A stretch of 64,000 nt of DNA, from assembly GCA_019843655.1 (NCBI GenBank), contig JACDQD010000006.1:23454246-23518245 (forward strand). Reading direction: 5' to 3'. The translations under genes were made by a program, and so were the position numbers. Within the stretch, counting starts at the first letter, position 1; each line of letters starts with the position of its first letter. Below, piece after piece: positions 35,296 to 46,431 of the stretch. The notes beneath the pieces are model-generated. The model was not told where the DNA came from, made no database searches, and worked only from the letters and a program-made list of their open reading frames with translations. Source of the stretch: Lethocerus indicus. Its lineage: Eukaryota > Arthropoda > Insecta > Hemiptera > Belostomatidae.

Positions 35296-37865
35296 ATTGA
35301 GTTACCAATAGCTCTTCCACCAATGTTTCCATAGGCAACATATTACTAGTGTTACAATTGTTAAAATCTACGTTTCCCGTATAATTCTGTAGTATAAAAT
35401 CGAATAGAGTGGACAAAACCGATACCACGCCCCTCAGACATTTTTGTCATGTTAATTCGAAGCCCAGCGCTGTTTAAAAAAACTAAGCTGTTTCTGTGGA
35501 AGCTATAAGGGACCGTGGATAGAATCGGCAGCCATTTTAATCGTTGAGACCTACAAAGGGCCAATTTCAGCAAACGCGAACGAATTCCGCGGCCGGTTTC
35601 GTTCAATATTTGTTACCCCGTGGCGATTTGGGAGGCCAGAAATTATTATTGCATCCCAGCTTGGAATATTTTGGTCGACGATTTGCACGGAAAGCCCGTT
35701 TTCGTTCGAACGACCCGATTAGCGTCTACCAATTTTTATCACCGGCAATTTTAATTTCGAACCCCGGCCCACTCGTACTCGACCAACGTGGATACGATCG
35801 CCAAATTGCCTCTGCGATCGCCAAATGCGCTTAACTATTTAGATAGAGCCAGCCTTGTAAGCGACTCATGTATGCACCAAGCCTGTCGACAAAGAACTAT
35901 ATTTCTGTATGCACTACGGAAATAGCAACGAGAAAATAGAGACAATATACCTTTTCTGAGACGCTGAAACGAAACATCCGTGCCTTCTCAAAACAAGGAA
36001 AATATAATTTAGTGTCACGTATTGATCTCTCCGCTCTATGATTTCACCGGCTGCAGGAAATATTTAGAACTCCTGCCAGCAATCTGCTCTGAGCCGAGTC
36101 GATAAGACGTAAAAAAGCGATCAATTTAAAATAAAAAGAAAACTATAACATTTTCAGAAATTCGCTACAATGTGAGCATAAAATTATTAGAAAGCAATGG
36201 CTGATTGTGACTTGAATTTTTTTTTCTCTCTCTTTTATTGTTACAACTGTAAAATGGTACAACAGGCAACATTGATACAAGCACTAACTACAATAGATAA
36301 CAATTATAGGAGAAACCCACTGGTTTCCCCCCCCCCGTTTTTTATTACTTTTTTAATTTTTTTCCGGTAGTGCAAAAAACGAAAGTAATTAATATTTTAA
36401 TACTGTGGGTGAAGCCTGAAGGTTATAAAGAGTTTGGCCTTATAAAACTATTATACGCGTGGAACAAATAAAGTAGGGGGATATTTACTACCTGTCGGTT
36501 CGGCAGAGGCGGGGGGGGGGCCCTCCAGGAGGAGTGCGGCACACTCGCCCGGGGGCTTGATTTAGGAGCGGGGCCGTCGAGATGGCGTGACGCTTCAGTC
36601 ATCGCCCGCCCCTACGCTGTAAAATTTCCACATCATTTGCCCGCCGGTGGTGGCCCGTTGAGGGGTCGGTAGGGGGTTTTGGGGCGGGGAAGGGGTTGGC
36701 GGTTTCCAGACCGCAGCCGAGGGGCTAATCCGGCCCTCGTCCGATGTTTGTTTTCACAATCCGCCCCCACCATAAACCCTCAACTCCTCAAACGCAGAAC
36801 ATCCGTCCATCCATCCGTCTCTCTTTATAATGAGTTCGGGGCTCGCGTGCTCGCGTCAATCGTATCGCTCCGCCTTTGCCGGCAATTTTTAAAAACGACG
36901 AAACCTATATCCCCCACGTTAATACTTTCTTCGTGAGAGTTTACAAAAAACGGATCGTTAGATACGAGGCAATACGAAAACCAAATATAATTGTAACGAG
37001 GCAGCAGAAAGCAAATATGCGCAGGTCAAAAATTAAAAGTAAATGATACGATGAAACAGAAATAATATCAGAGTACACAGGGATACATGGTCTATAGGGC
37101 TCAAGGGATGAAATAACAGCTGTTTGAAATGATAAAGAAACTGCTTTTTAAATTTTCGGAAACACAGTTCTATCACATTTTATTCGGTTAAAATAATATT
37201 AATTTATCCGTGATTACTATTATACCATCTGCTCCTAATTATATTTTATAGCCTGGGGTGATATTGTATTTAATAATTAGAGAATATAAAATGGGGGTAC
37301 CTGCACTGCCGGTTTTAATTAATGCTTATTAATTCATGTAGAGATGGACGTGGCCGCTTGACCCCTGGATTTTAATCAAAATTGTTTTTCATTTCGTATT
37401 CTTTTTTTTAAACAGAGTTTTCGTAGATTTAATACATACAAAAATTTCATACGTGATCATACGCCAATGGTAAGTGAAATTTTCAGCCTCGGGAAATCGT
37501 TACAATTATATACATTAAAATACTTATACATTATCTTAATCGGAAGAAAATCATTGTGAGTGCTGTAAATATCCATTATCAAATATAATCCATAAGAAAT
37601 AGTTTTTTATAAGTGTAATAATTGTTACCCAATTTTATGAATTTATGATAATGAAGTTGCCTTACCAATTGACCTTTAAACACTTTATTTATTGATGAAA
37701 GAATTTTATAATTCAATAGCCGTGTTCTACAGCCGTAAAAGCAAAATCTTTTTTCAATTGTATGCCATTAACGCTGCGTTCATTACTTGCAAATTGAAAT
37801 AATCAACGGGCGCAATCTCATCCAACTGCCTTATTCAACAACGACGATCGCATGTCGCGACGATT

Positions 37866-37923
37866 GGTATAGCGCCATCAAATGACACTTTAAGTGTCCA
37901 TAGCTTTAAATGACACTATACCC
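37866..37923. other. Imperfect hairpin with nested GACACTT palindrome
   Basis: Outer arms GGTATAG and CTATACC, and inner AAATGACACT stretches repeated on both sides of a GACACTT-T-AAGTGTC palindrome, could fold into a stem of roughly 17 imperfect pairs or an alternative short hairpin. It is either a degenerate small MITE or a chance structure. Confidence 0.35.
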
Positions 37924-40900
37924 GTTGCACTGAGTTTATCGTAGTTATTCCTTCTTTTTCACTCCCCCGAGTGTTATATTATTTTACTGCACCTTGTCAC
38001 GAAACATGAATCCCTTTGGAACGTATTTGTGAGCCGATCCCAGTACGACTATACTGTTTGAAAATATAATTTTTTAATGTAAGAAATCGACAACTTCTGA
38101 CACAATTAGTCCGCACAATATATTAAGTTCGGGTAAGCTTTTCTGACAGTCAGCTTTAAATATAGTTCATTCTTTGTACCTTGTTAACAGTTTTCATATT
38201 GCTCTCCAGACGGGCTCCTCTAAACATGTCTGTGTTCGGCCCGTCGGGGCCGAAGCTCGACACCGCCACCTGCTCCCTGAAAATATCTCCCCTGGGACAG
38301 GAGGGAATTATTTCCTATCTCAAAACAATAGTTGGCCGTACTGAAAAACTCGGTCATGGACCGTAACCACTGTTAGTGCCCCGAGCGTTCGTTCCGTGCC
38401 AATGGTCTATTCGACGTGCAATTTTCCCCTCATCGCTTACGTAATAAGTGAAAGAGCATGATATCGTAATACCATAGTATTACTGCATAGGTATTTGCAA
38501 TCTTTGATGCATTTGATGTGACGAAGCGACCCTGATTTTTTTATTAATGCTAACAAATATAACGAATTCCTTGAATTTTAATACTTTCTTTTCCTTCATC
38601 TCGTCCGCGGTAAATTTAATCATTTACAATTCACCAAGATTCCCAAATGAAAATTTGGCTTAATTGGCTTTTATCTGCGTACAGAATATTATAATAGTAT
38701 GATTCCATTCAAAATTTAGGTAAAAATATTACTTTTCGTATTTTCTCAAATATTTTTTCTCGTGTTACTAAAGGTAAGTCATTATATGGCGCAATATATC
38801 GTAAAATAAACTGATATTATGACTACCATTAAGGTTAAAAGGAAATCAAGCGAACAAACAAACGTGCGTTGTTTACAGCTGAGGCCTATATTTACGATGC
38901 TAAATATCCACCGGGATCGCGGCAATTTTAAAAACACATTCATCACGGACCCGTGCGACGTAGGGTATCGCGCGATTCAAGGAACATTAATAGGTCGGCT
39001 AACGTATCCCGTGTATCGTTTGCATAAATCGTCCGGCTAATGGGCGCAGAATGGCTGTTATGCAGATTGGACGCGCGTCTGGCAGACGTGAGAGGGAGAG
39101 CCAGATGCCGCCCCCGGCCGAGCCGCCTCCAGTCTGATGGACGGCCCCCGACCCCGGGACCCGTCACCGGCTTTCTCTCCACATAACTGACGTCCCGACA
39201 ACGGGATATTTAGCGTTCGGCAGTAAGACGTCTTTCAATTAGCAGCTCCCTCACTCGGAACGGTTCTATTCCGCGGGCTTCCGACATACCCAGTTAGCCT
39301 ATAATTCTGTGCAGTAGGTACACAATCACATTTAATTAATTTGCTTTAACTACACCCTAAATAAATATCTCGAATAAATATTATTGTATAGTAAAGCTTA
39401 TAATAACAGCTGGAACTGTTGCAATTACATGGACATTCATATAATGCATTAAACCGCCGATGACGTATTCCGGACCATCCTCCCACATTCATCCCGGTGA
39501 CTGATACTAACTTAATGTTAGTTAATTATGTGAAATGTGTTACTGCAAGCGGTGTCCGACACGCGTGGTACATTTTTTATCCTTGAAACGTGTCGATACG
39601 TATTTAAATATCTTTAGGCCTTGAAACGTCGAGGTATTGAATTGTTCAAAACATGTAAAAACTTCGAAAATGGGAGGTCGTAAATTTTGCGACCCCACCG
39701 CATTGTTGTATAACGGTCCCCCCACACCGCGCGGTGTTTAAACAGGCCGACGTTAACGCAATCATTACGTGCCGTTTTTCCCGTCGCAAAAAGTCCAGAC
39801 CGGCCGAGCGATTTTTATCCGGCCCTGGGAATGCAAACAATATAGGGGCGATTTTTCATCCCCGGAACGGACGGCCACCCCACCCCCACCCCGCCGCATA
39901 GCCCGCGCCCGGCAGATAATCTGATCGGCGTCCGATAACAATCGCGCCGAGGGCGACGGATATATTCGTGCCCTGTCCGCATCGCATTAAGTGCGGGCCG
40001 CCACCCAATTACGCCGGCCCACTTACCTGCCTTATCACTTAACACATCGCTTACTCATTTGGGCTAGTAACTCTCCGCCCCCACCGGCCATTACTGGACT
40101 TCCCGGTCCGACCCATTTGTCCGGGGTTGGACATTAACGCGAAAAATTCCCTCAGGTTCTGAAATGGGCCCTTTAAAATCCTGCTCCGTACCCCGAATGG
40201 AGGCCCCGAAATCGGGGTTAAATATAAGTGTATTAGGAAAGTGATCGAAAGTAAGCGATTGGTATACTAAAATGGGTTATTATGTAACCTGCTATAAAAG
40301 CAGATTCATTGCGTGATACCCCCTTCTTTAAAATAATCGCTCCTCATATTTTGAAATACATGCCAATATATACTAGATCTGTCAAAGACCACGCGTAATA
40401 TCCTAATTTTAGGTCTTACCGGTTGTTGAACTTACTTATACGACCATAAATCTTTATGCAATAGCGAATGGCTTCATTGACATTCCTGACACCTCCCAAG
40501 GTTAATATGAAGAAATCGATAAAGAAATAAATACAAAACAACGACGATAGCGTTCGGCGGAATGCGTATTCGCTATTTAATCAAAATGTTTACCGCATTA
40601 TTGTTGCCACAAGTCGGTAAACATTCAAATAAATAAAATTATTCGGTAAAATATTAAAATAATGTAATGTGAGAAGTAATATAGCAATTAGAAATATTGA
40701 AATAATGAGGAAATTTATATTTCCGCACGTAATAATTTGGCCCGAATAGTGAATATGTTTTGTTTAGAAAGAAGTGAAGAATATTTGTTGCGCGATAGCT
40801 TCAGCAGTGAGGACGATTGTTCGGGGCGTTTCCCGAATCCGCGTCGAGCTGCAATATTAGGCAATCCGAAACGCTGATCCAATTTCTGGTGGTTAGGTTG

Positions 40901-41205
40901 GGTAGTTTTAGAAGGGCGACTAGAGATGACAGGATATTAGGGGGCTGTGCGGTCGGGGCCGGGGACAATAGCTGTTCTCGATTGGCGGGTCGAGTGAATG
41001 GTCGAGTACACTCGAGCTTCCTCTTCTTGTCTAGGCCGCTTCCAACCCCCGACCCCCAACCTCCGCCACCCACCACCTCAGACTACACTTCACTACACCT
41101 TAACTACACAAATATCTAGAAAACCCTATACTCCCCTTTTCCTCCCAAATTTAATATATAGTTTTTATAAGTAACCGTGAGGGAACCAGTAGATTTTTCG
41201 CAGAA

Positions 41206-41822
41206 TATACGAAATATTGCAACCCAGCAATCAAGTTCTTTTAATGATGAATCGACAACGTCCAAAACAGAGTTTGTTATTTACCTATTATTTATTTCAA
41301 TTCTCAAAAAAAATTATTGTCTTCCCCCAGTGCTTTGGTATTAAAAATTTTCTTAAAATAATGGGAGACTATGTGCCCAACAGAAGGAGATTTTACTTAA
41401 ATGTCTTTAACATCTTTTTTTATCGTTGCTTATATAGTCCAAATGGCCCGTTATGAGCTTCCACAATATTACTTTTATCAGCTCCTTTTACATCACATAA
41501 AACTTAATATAAATTCCGTAGATTTCATTTGCTTCTGTCTCCTCTCGCTGGTTTGGTCTTTTGCTAGACCGGTTTCGGCTATTCGCCATATTCAGTAGCG
41601 GCGTTAGTCACTTTTGGCACTTTGGATGTTTTTGGACATCCTCACTGCACTGTCACTGTCTCTTGTACTGTAAGGCGCTATACGTAAGGCGCTAATACTA
41701 TGTAAGACAGACCTTTGTTGCGGGCTAGCATTAGGAGCGCCGTACCATTGAAACTAGTCAGGTTTTTATTTGTCTATGAAAGTTTTGCTTTCTCTTTAAA
41801 TACAAATTATTAGATATAGATT
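41206..41822 (-). repeat. Long-form hammerhead-bearing repeat, copy 2
   Basis: The partner of 31020-31637, starting at TATACGAAATATTGCAACC and ending after TTAGATATAGATT. Small indels distinguish the two; for example this copy lacks CTTG after GAATCGA and keeps GGGCTAGCATTAGG. It is followed within a few bases by an inverted-arm copy (41828-42136), so the two together form a larger inverted structure. Confidence 0.85.
41563..41599 (-). ncRNA. Hammerhead-like motif, copy E (core mutated)
   Basis: Identical to copy D over all 37 nt, including the CTGAATA change that removes the conserved G of the CUGANGA box. It is expected to be inactive. Confidence 0.55.
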
Positions 41823-41827
41823 AGCTA

Positions 41828-42136
41828 GGGACATCCTCACTGCACTGTCACTTGTACTTGTAAAATATTTATTAAGCATTTTTATATGAAACAATTCTTC
41901 GCGCTACTATTTTCAATGGTACGGCGCACCTAATACTAGACCGCAACAAAGGTCTGTCTTACATTTTAGTATGAGCGCCTTATATTACTAGTGACAATGA
42001 CAGTGCAGTGAGGATGCCCAAAAAGATCAAAAGTGGCAAAAGTGACTAACACCGCTACTGAAGATGGCGAGCATCCAAAACCAACCAGCGAGAGGAAACA
42101 GAAACACACGAATTAATTCGAACCCCTCGCAGACCA
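41828..42136 (+). repeat. Inverted-arm copy of the hammerhead-bearing repeat
   Basis: A short inverted arm (41828-41857, GGACATCCTCACTGCACTGT then CACTTGTACTT) faces the full arm from about 41990 to the family terminus AGACCA at 42136. Between them lie the ACGGCGCACCTAATACTAG and AAAGGTCTGTCTTACAT segments found in the centre of the 14.3-kb element, plus about 50 nt of extra AT-rich sequence. With copy 2 on its left, the motifs again diverge. Confidence 0.75.
42054..42082 (+). ncRNA. Hammerhead-like motif, copy F (broken by deletion)
   Basis: GCTA-CTGAAGA and the first part of stem II (TGGCGAGCA) are intact, but the GAAA box, stem III and cleavage site are largely lost (TCCAAAACCAACC follows). 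It cannot be active. Confidence 0.55.
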
Positions 42137-45100
42137 TAAAACAGGTATGTTATAGTAGAAGTTGAATTTATTATCTGTTTTATTTCAAGTTAGTTACGCT
42201 AGGATGAGTGAAGCATATTTATATCTGCCAGCGTTATAGAAAACATAATTTATATTTCAGAACACGGAACAATATGAATATTGCAAATAGATACTTAAGT
42301 TCATCGCGGTCCAAATGTGTGTTAGTGTTTGAGTTGAGCGGTCGTGTCCACTCCAACTAGGCTGACCCCCGCCCTCTCCGTTCAATCGCCCTAATTTCAC
42401 GCCGTTCGTTAGGGCGCCTCTTTTCGCGCTTCTCAGCATTCGATTTTACAAGTGAGACCCTCCACACTCCCCCCACCACACTCCCTCACTCCCTCCATCG
42501 CTCTCTCTCTCGGTCCAGCTTTCCCGGAAACTTTTAATACAATCGAAATTGAAATATCATGAGGGCGGGTCGCCGTGAAAACTCGCAGGAAACTGTGGGA
42601 GTTTCTTCAACTTGCCTGTACAAGAATTTCTTCAATAACTGTCTGGGTCTCCCTCCCCCCCCCCTCTCTCTCTCTCGCTCTTTGGAAAAGGCGTCAGCAC
42701 TTTAAATGTTCGAGCCCCCTCTTGCCATCATCCCTCAATCGGAGGAAATTTTCTAGGTAACATTCTTCAGTAGATAAAAACCGTTGAAGGTGGCACTTTG
42801 CGCATTTAAACTTTACGGTGAATTAATCTTTCCATATACTTGATTAAAAATCGCCGATTAAACGAGCGAAATACCTTTCTCAGTCTTCTTACAATTCTGG
42901 GAATTAAAATGTCAGATCGAAAACGAAGTATTAACTAATATTTAGTAACCTCAGACAACTTAATTTATGTTAGAGTAATTCAGTTTTCCAGCATGGTGTA
43001 AAAATTATATTGTTTTAAATTTCCGTAATGTTTTAAGCATTTGAAACTCTATATTATGTTTTTTACCAGTAATCCAGTAATTATTTGTTCGTATATTAAT
43101 TCATGTATTTCATGACTATTATCATTTCATTTTATCAGCTCAGTTTCGAATAATAATAATAAGTGTGTTTGCATTTTTCATTTTTGCAAAATAAATAATT
43201 CATTACCAGAGTATTGGGCAATCAGGTTAAACACATTTTGTATTCTCATTCTGTATTTATATATTTTAAAAATTTGATGGAATCCTTTCTTTTTATTGCT
43301 TCAGCTTTATTTATAGCGAATTATATTACAATTCAGCCTTCCATCATGGTATCTCTGATCATGAAGCAACGGGATATTCAGAGGTTAACAAGTTTCATCA
43401 TCCCCCCCAGCACTATATCCTGGGCTTCCTATAGAAATTGCGATTTCCTCCGGTTCTGGCGCGTCGGGGAGGTTGTGGAAAAAAATTGTATTAAGTTAGT
43501 AACTGAATATCGATCCGATACAATGTTATTACCAGCCTCGTTATTACAAACTTCTTCCTGAGGAGAATAACGGAACCACGAAGAAAATGAGGTCACCCTT
43601 ATAGAATTAGACGGGGAAAAGAGAGAGGAGGGCCCCATTTTAAACGAGGGCTAAACGCGTTACCTTCTTCAATTGGTGTCTACGGGAATGGCCTCCATTC
43701 TAAGCCGGAGGAGCGGCTTCAAAAAACTATGATAATAGAAAATAAAAATAAAGATTTGCAGGTTTGTATAATCTTCATAGAGCAACTGAACTCTGAACTT
43801 TATAATTTAGAGTTGTACAATTAACCGCGCACAAAATTTTCTCAGGATAAAATGCGAATTGAAAGCAAAATAATTAAATAACAAAAAACATACATTTTTT
43901 ATATTGTAACATTTATAATTTCAAGTATATGATTGAATTTTCGTAAATATTGTAATGCTACGTAATATTCCACAAGAGACAATAAAAGCAGTCTATTATA
44001 GTGTGCAGTATAAACACAGACGGGTCTGAGAAGGTGTAATTTAGTGTTGACATGAAGGGTGCTGTGTGGGGTTGGGCTAGCGTGACTTTCCCGGGCCTAG
44101 TAAACCGGCGCGCCGCTTTACATTTTATCGATACGACAGCCCTTCGAGGAATCCCATACAGCGAAACGGTGTTTCAGGTGTGGAATCGGACTTTCGCTCT
44201 CGTTTGATATCGGGCCCCATCACACGTGGACTTGCACGTGTCCACTGTGTTTGCTCGTTTGTGTCATTCTCTTAAGCAAGTACATGAATGGAGGGGCATG
44301 ACTCCGAACAATGCAGGAGGTCTGACAGTCTAACAGATTCAGGTCAACCGGTCAGACTTTATCGCTATATGTCTCAGGTCGGTAGATTTGAGTATTCTAC
44401 ACTAATCGAATTATGATAATTTCACGCCGATTTATATTATTAATGGAGCGGGCGGCTTCTTCGCCCTGTAGAGCGAGCCGGGGCACGCATTAACGAAGTG
44501 AGAAAGCTATTTCCATTATGTTGGGACCCCACCCATCCCCGCGAAACCCGAAATTAGTTCAGTTTGCCTCAGGCAAAGTTCGAAACTTTTTCCCTCCTGG
44601 TTTATTTAGACTGTTGGGGCGGCAAGGAGGGAGAGCCGGCAGGATTTAACTTTCACATTTGCACGTGTTAACGTATTAATGCCCGGCCGAGACCGCCGCT
44701 GTGCCCCCACTTCTCTCCTCACAGGAACTGTTTAAAAGTTGACTTCAAAGTGCTCGGCAGGCTTCTAGGCTCCGTTCCCGAATTCATTTAGATCGCCAGG
44801 AATAATTTTCCTTAATATAACTAAGTAATCGTGTCGTTACATTGAAATTTAATTGTCCTAGTTTCGTTCGTATTTATGATTGAATAAAAGTCGGCCAAAT
44901 TTAATGGTAAATTAGAAGAAAGAGAAGTAGACAGCGACTACTTGCAACTGAGTAATAAAACGAACACATTTTGATTTTCTCCTATTGATTAAGAAACTTT
45001 AATTTGGTGTTAACATATAAAATGAGACTACAGGAATACTAAACTGTAAATGTTAAATTTTCCTCGCTCGCTTAATCTTAACCCGCTTGGGTATTTCAGT

Positions 45101-45449
45101 AACATCCCCCGAGTAATATTGGATTTCACTTAAATTATAGTGCCCATTCCTTTCGGCGCATGTTTAGCATGTTGGACACGGACGCGCATTTAATGCAATA
45201 ACCGAAATTAACCTATGCAGTTGGGGGAACCCCTACCCCGGGGGAACTTATTATTGTTCCAAGATGCAGTAGACGAGCGGTGTGTAATTAGGCCGTGGGT
45301 AGCGTGGGAGAGGCGGAACGGCCGAAATGAGATAAGACAGCTGGTGGGCCCTACATCAACCGACCGCTTCCATTTCTCCGGCCGTCCTACTAACACACAT
45401 GTCCGACTGACCGGCAATACTCCCTACAAGAATTCAGTACCACTAAAGA

Positions 45450-45452
<3 letters not shown>
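42137..45452. other. Intron 1: no gene recognised
   Basis: It contains CT-rich low-complexity DNA at about 42450-42515 and 42648-42683, an AT-rich zone to 44.0 kb, and a GC-rich block at about 44440-44780. A pair of E-boxes is at 44223-44240. Frames at 43214-43561 and 45208-45417 carry no recognisable domain. Confidence 0.5.
44223..44240. promoter_or_regulatory. Tandem CACGTG E-boxes with 6-nt spacing
   Basis: Two perfect CACGTG palindromes (44223-44228 and 44235-44240) are separated by GACTTG. CACGTG is bound by bHLH factors such as CLOCK/CYCLE, MYC/MAX and MITF/TFE. Spacing of 6-7 nt between tandem E-boxes is known for circadian bHLH-PAS dimers. A role in the host gene is only inferred. 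Confidence 0.4.

Positions 45453-45512
<60 letters not shown>
45453..45512. repeat. (TA)30 microsatellite
   Basis: Sixty bases of uninterrupted TA are followed by CATATATATA up to the edge of the mariner-like element. TA is also the integration target of Tc1/mariner elements, which explains the insertion here. The tyrosine/isoleucine ORFs across it are artefacts. Confidence 0.95.
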
Positions 45513-45518
<6 letters not shown>

Positions 45519-45730
45519 TACACAGAGGGGTTCAAAAATATGTATCCACTGTTTAAAAGTCCATAACTTGCAAACTAATTGACGGAGTTGTCTCATTTTT
45601 GGTAGTGTTATAGTTTGTAGTTCCGGCAATCGCCATACAAGCGTTGTATTGCGTTGTTTTGTTTTGTCAGATGACAGTCGCCAGATAGTCAGTGTCTTGT
45701 TGTTAGTTGTACCTTGTTACACGAGTAAAC

Positions 45731-45870
45731 GTGGCTGGCGCAAGGCTTACATTCGATGAAAGGAAGTCAGTTTTGAAGTGGTATTTTAAGTACGAAAACA
45801 TTAATGAGGTCCAACGGCAATGGCGAAATGAGTATCAAACAGAGCCACCGACACGTTTAACGATTCGTCG
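45731..45870 (+). pseudogene. Mariner-type transposase, N-terminal helix-turn-helix fragment
   Basis: From a GTG at 45731 (probably a mutated ATG) the frame encodes A-R-L-T-F-D-E-R-K-S-V-L-K-W-Y, E-V-Q-R-Q-W-R-N-E-Y and P-P-T-R-L-T-I, the first DNA-binding helix-turn-helix typical of insect mariner-like transposases. The similarity ends at about 45870, where the internal deletion joins to the C-terminal part in another frame. Confidence 0.8.
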
Positions 45871-45875
45871 CACCA

Positions 45876-46106
45876 CGTTCCCCAGACTTAATTCCTCTGG
45901 ACTTTTACCTGTGGGGAACACTAAAGGACGTCGTTTATCGACAAAAGCCACGCACATTGGATGAACTTCGAGAATCCATCGTACATTCATGTGCAAATAT
46001 CCAACTGAACACGTTGCAGACAGTAGTTCGTGCTGCAGGTCGCCGGCATCGTTTGTGTGTGGATATTAATGGTGACCATTTCAAACACCTACAGTTTTTT
46101 CTTTAA
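45876..46106 (+). pseudogene. Mariner-type transposase, C-terminal fragment with last catalytic Asp
   Basis: This frame, offset by one from the N-terminal piece, starts R-S-P-D-L-I-P-L-D-F-Y-L-W-G, the conserved segment carrying the third catalytic aspartate of Tc1/mariner transposases. It continues through K-D-V-V-Y and L-D-E-L-R-E-S-I and ends with V-D-I-N-G-D-H-F-K-H and a stop at 46104-46106. No stop or frameshift lies within its 76 codons. The first two catalytic aspartates are missing because of the deletion upstream. Confidence 0.88.
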
Positions 46107-46208
46107 GCTGGACTTTACGCTACAATTTCACCAAAAATGAGACAACTCCGTCAATTAGTTTGCAAGTTATGGACTGTGGATACATTTTTTTGGATCCCTC
46201 TGTATATA

Positions 46209-46431
46209 GGGTGTCCCAAAATTAACGCAAGATTTGAATCGAACTGTGGCTGCCAAACTTTCATTATTTTAGAAATATTGTTCAACAATGAAAACACGTT
46301 CTATCGTGTAACGCTCCATTTCTACTAACCCTAAACTCTCAGCTGTCAAATGTTTTTTTTTTAATAGGGTTGCCAACTTTACTGCAAGAATGATGGAAAA
46401 TTCAAATCTTGCGTTAATTTTGGGACACCCA
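46209..46431. mobile_element. 223-bp MITE with mariner-like ends
   Basis: Terminal inverted repeats GGGTGTCCCAAAATTAACGC plus AAGATTTGAAT (46209-46239, and inverted at 46400-46430) match perfectly over about 31 bp. The element is flanked by TA. The interior has no coding capacity. The left end lies four bases from the right end of the mariner-like element, so this insertion went into or beside that element's TA. The ends differ from those of the neighbouring mariner, so it was mobilised by a different Tc1/mariner family. Confidence 0.9.

Larger units (their letters stand above)
34380..41205. other. Intron 1: no gene recognised
   Basis: It contains GC-rich blocks at about 34540-34740, 36480-36900, 39040-39200, 39700-40150 and 40810-41090. 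There is a short palindrome at 35275-35295 and an imperfect hairpin at about 37866-37923. A polypyrimidine-AG followed by an open frame at 38207-38366 was considered as an exon and rejected. Confidence 0.5.
45521..46204 (+). mobile_element. Internally deleted Tc1/mariner-type element
   Basis: A 684-bp element flanked by TA on both sides (45519-45520 and 46205-46206). Terminal inverted repeats of about 75-83 bp (45521-45603 and 46130-46204) share TATGTATCCAC, the CCATAACTTGCAAACTAATT block and a GACGGAGTTGTCTCATTTTTGGT block. The left one has about six extra bases. Between them, the first ~45 codons of a transposase are joined, out of frame, to its last 76 codons, so most of the catalytic domain is deleted. 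It is non-autonomous but has well-preserved ends. Confidence 0.88.

Noticed and set aside
38207..38366. Possible exon after TTTTCATATTGCTCTCCAG, with a GC-rich open frame
   Set aside because: Joined in phase to exon 1 it meets a stop after four codons, no good donor follows, and the peptide resembles nothing I know.
45215..45629. Frames encoding I-Y repeats on both strands
   Set aside because: They are translations of the (TA)30 microsatellite.
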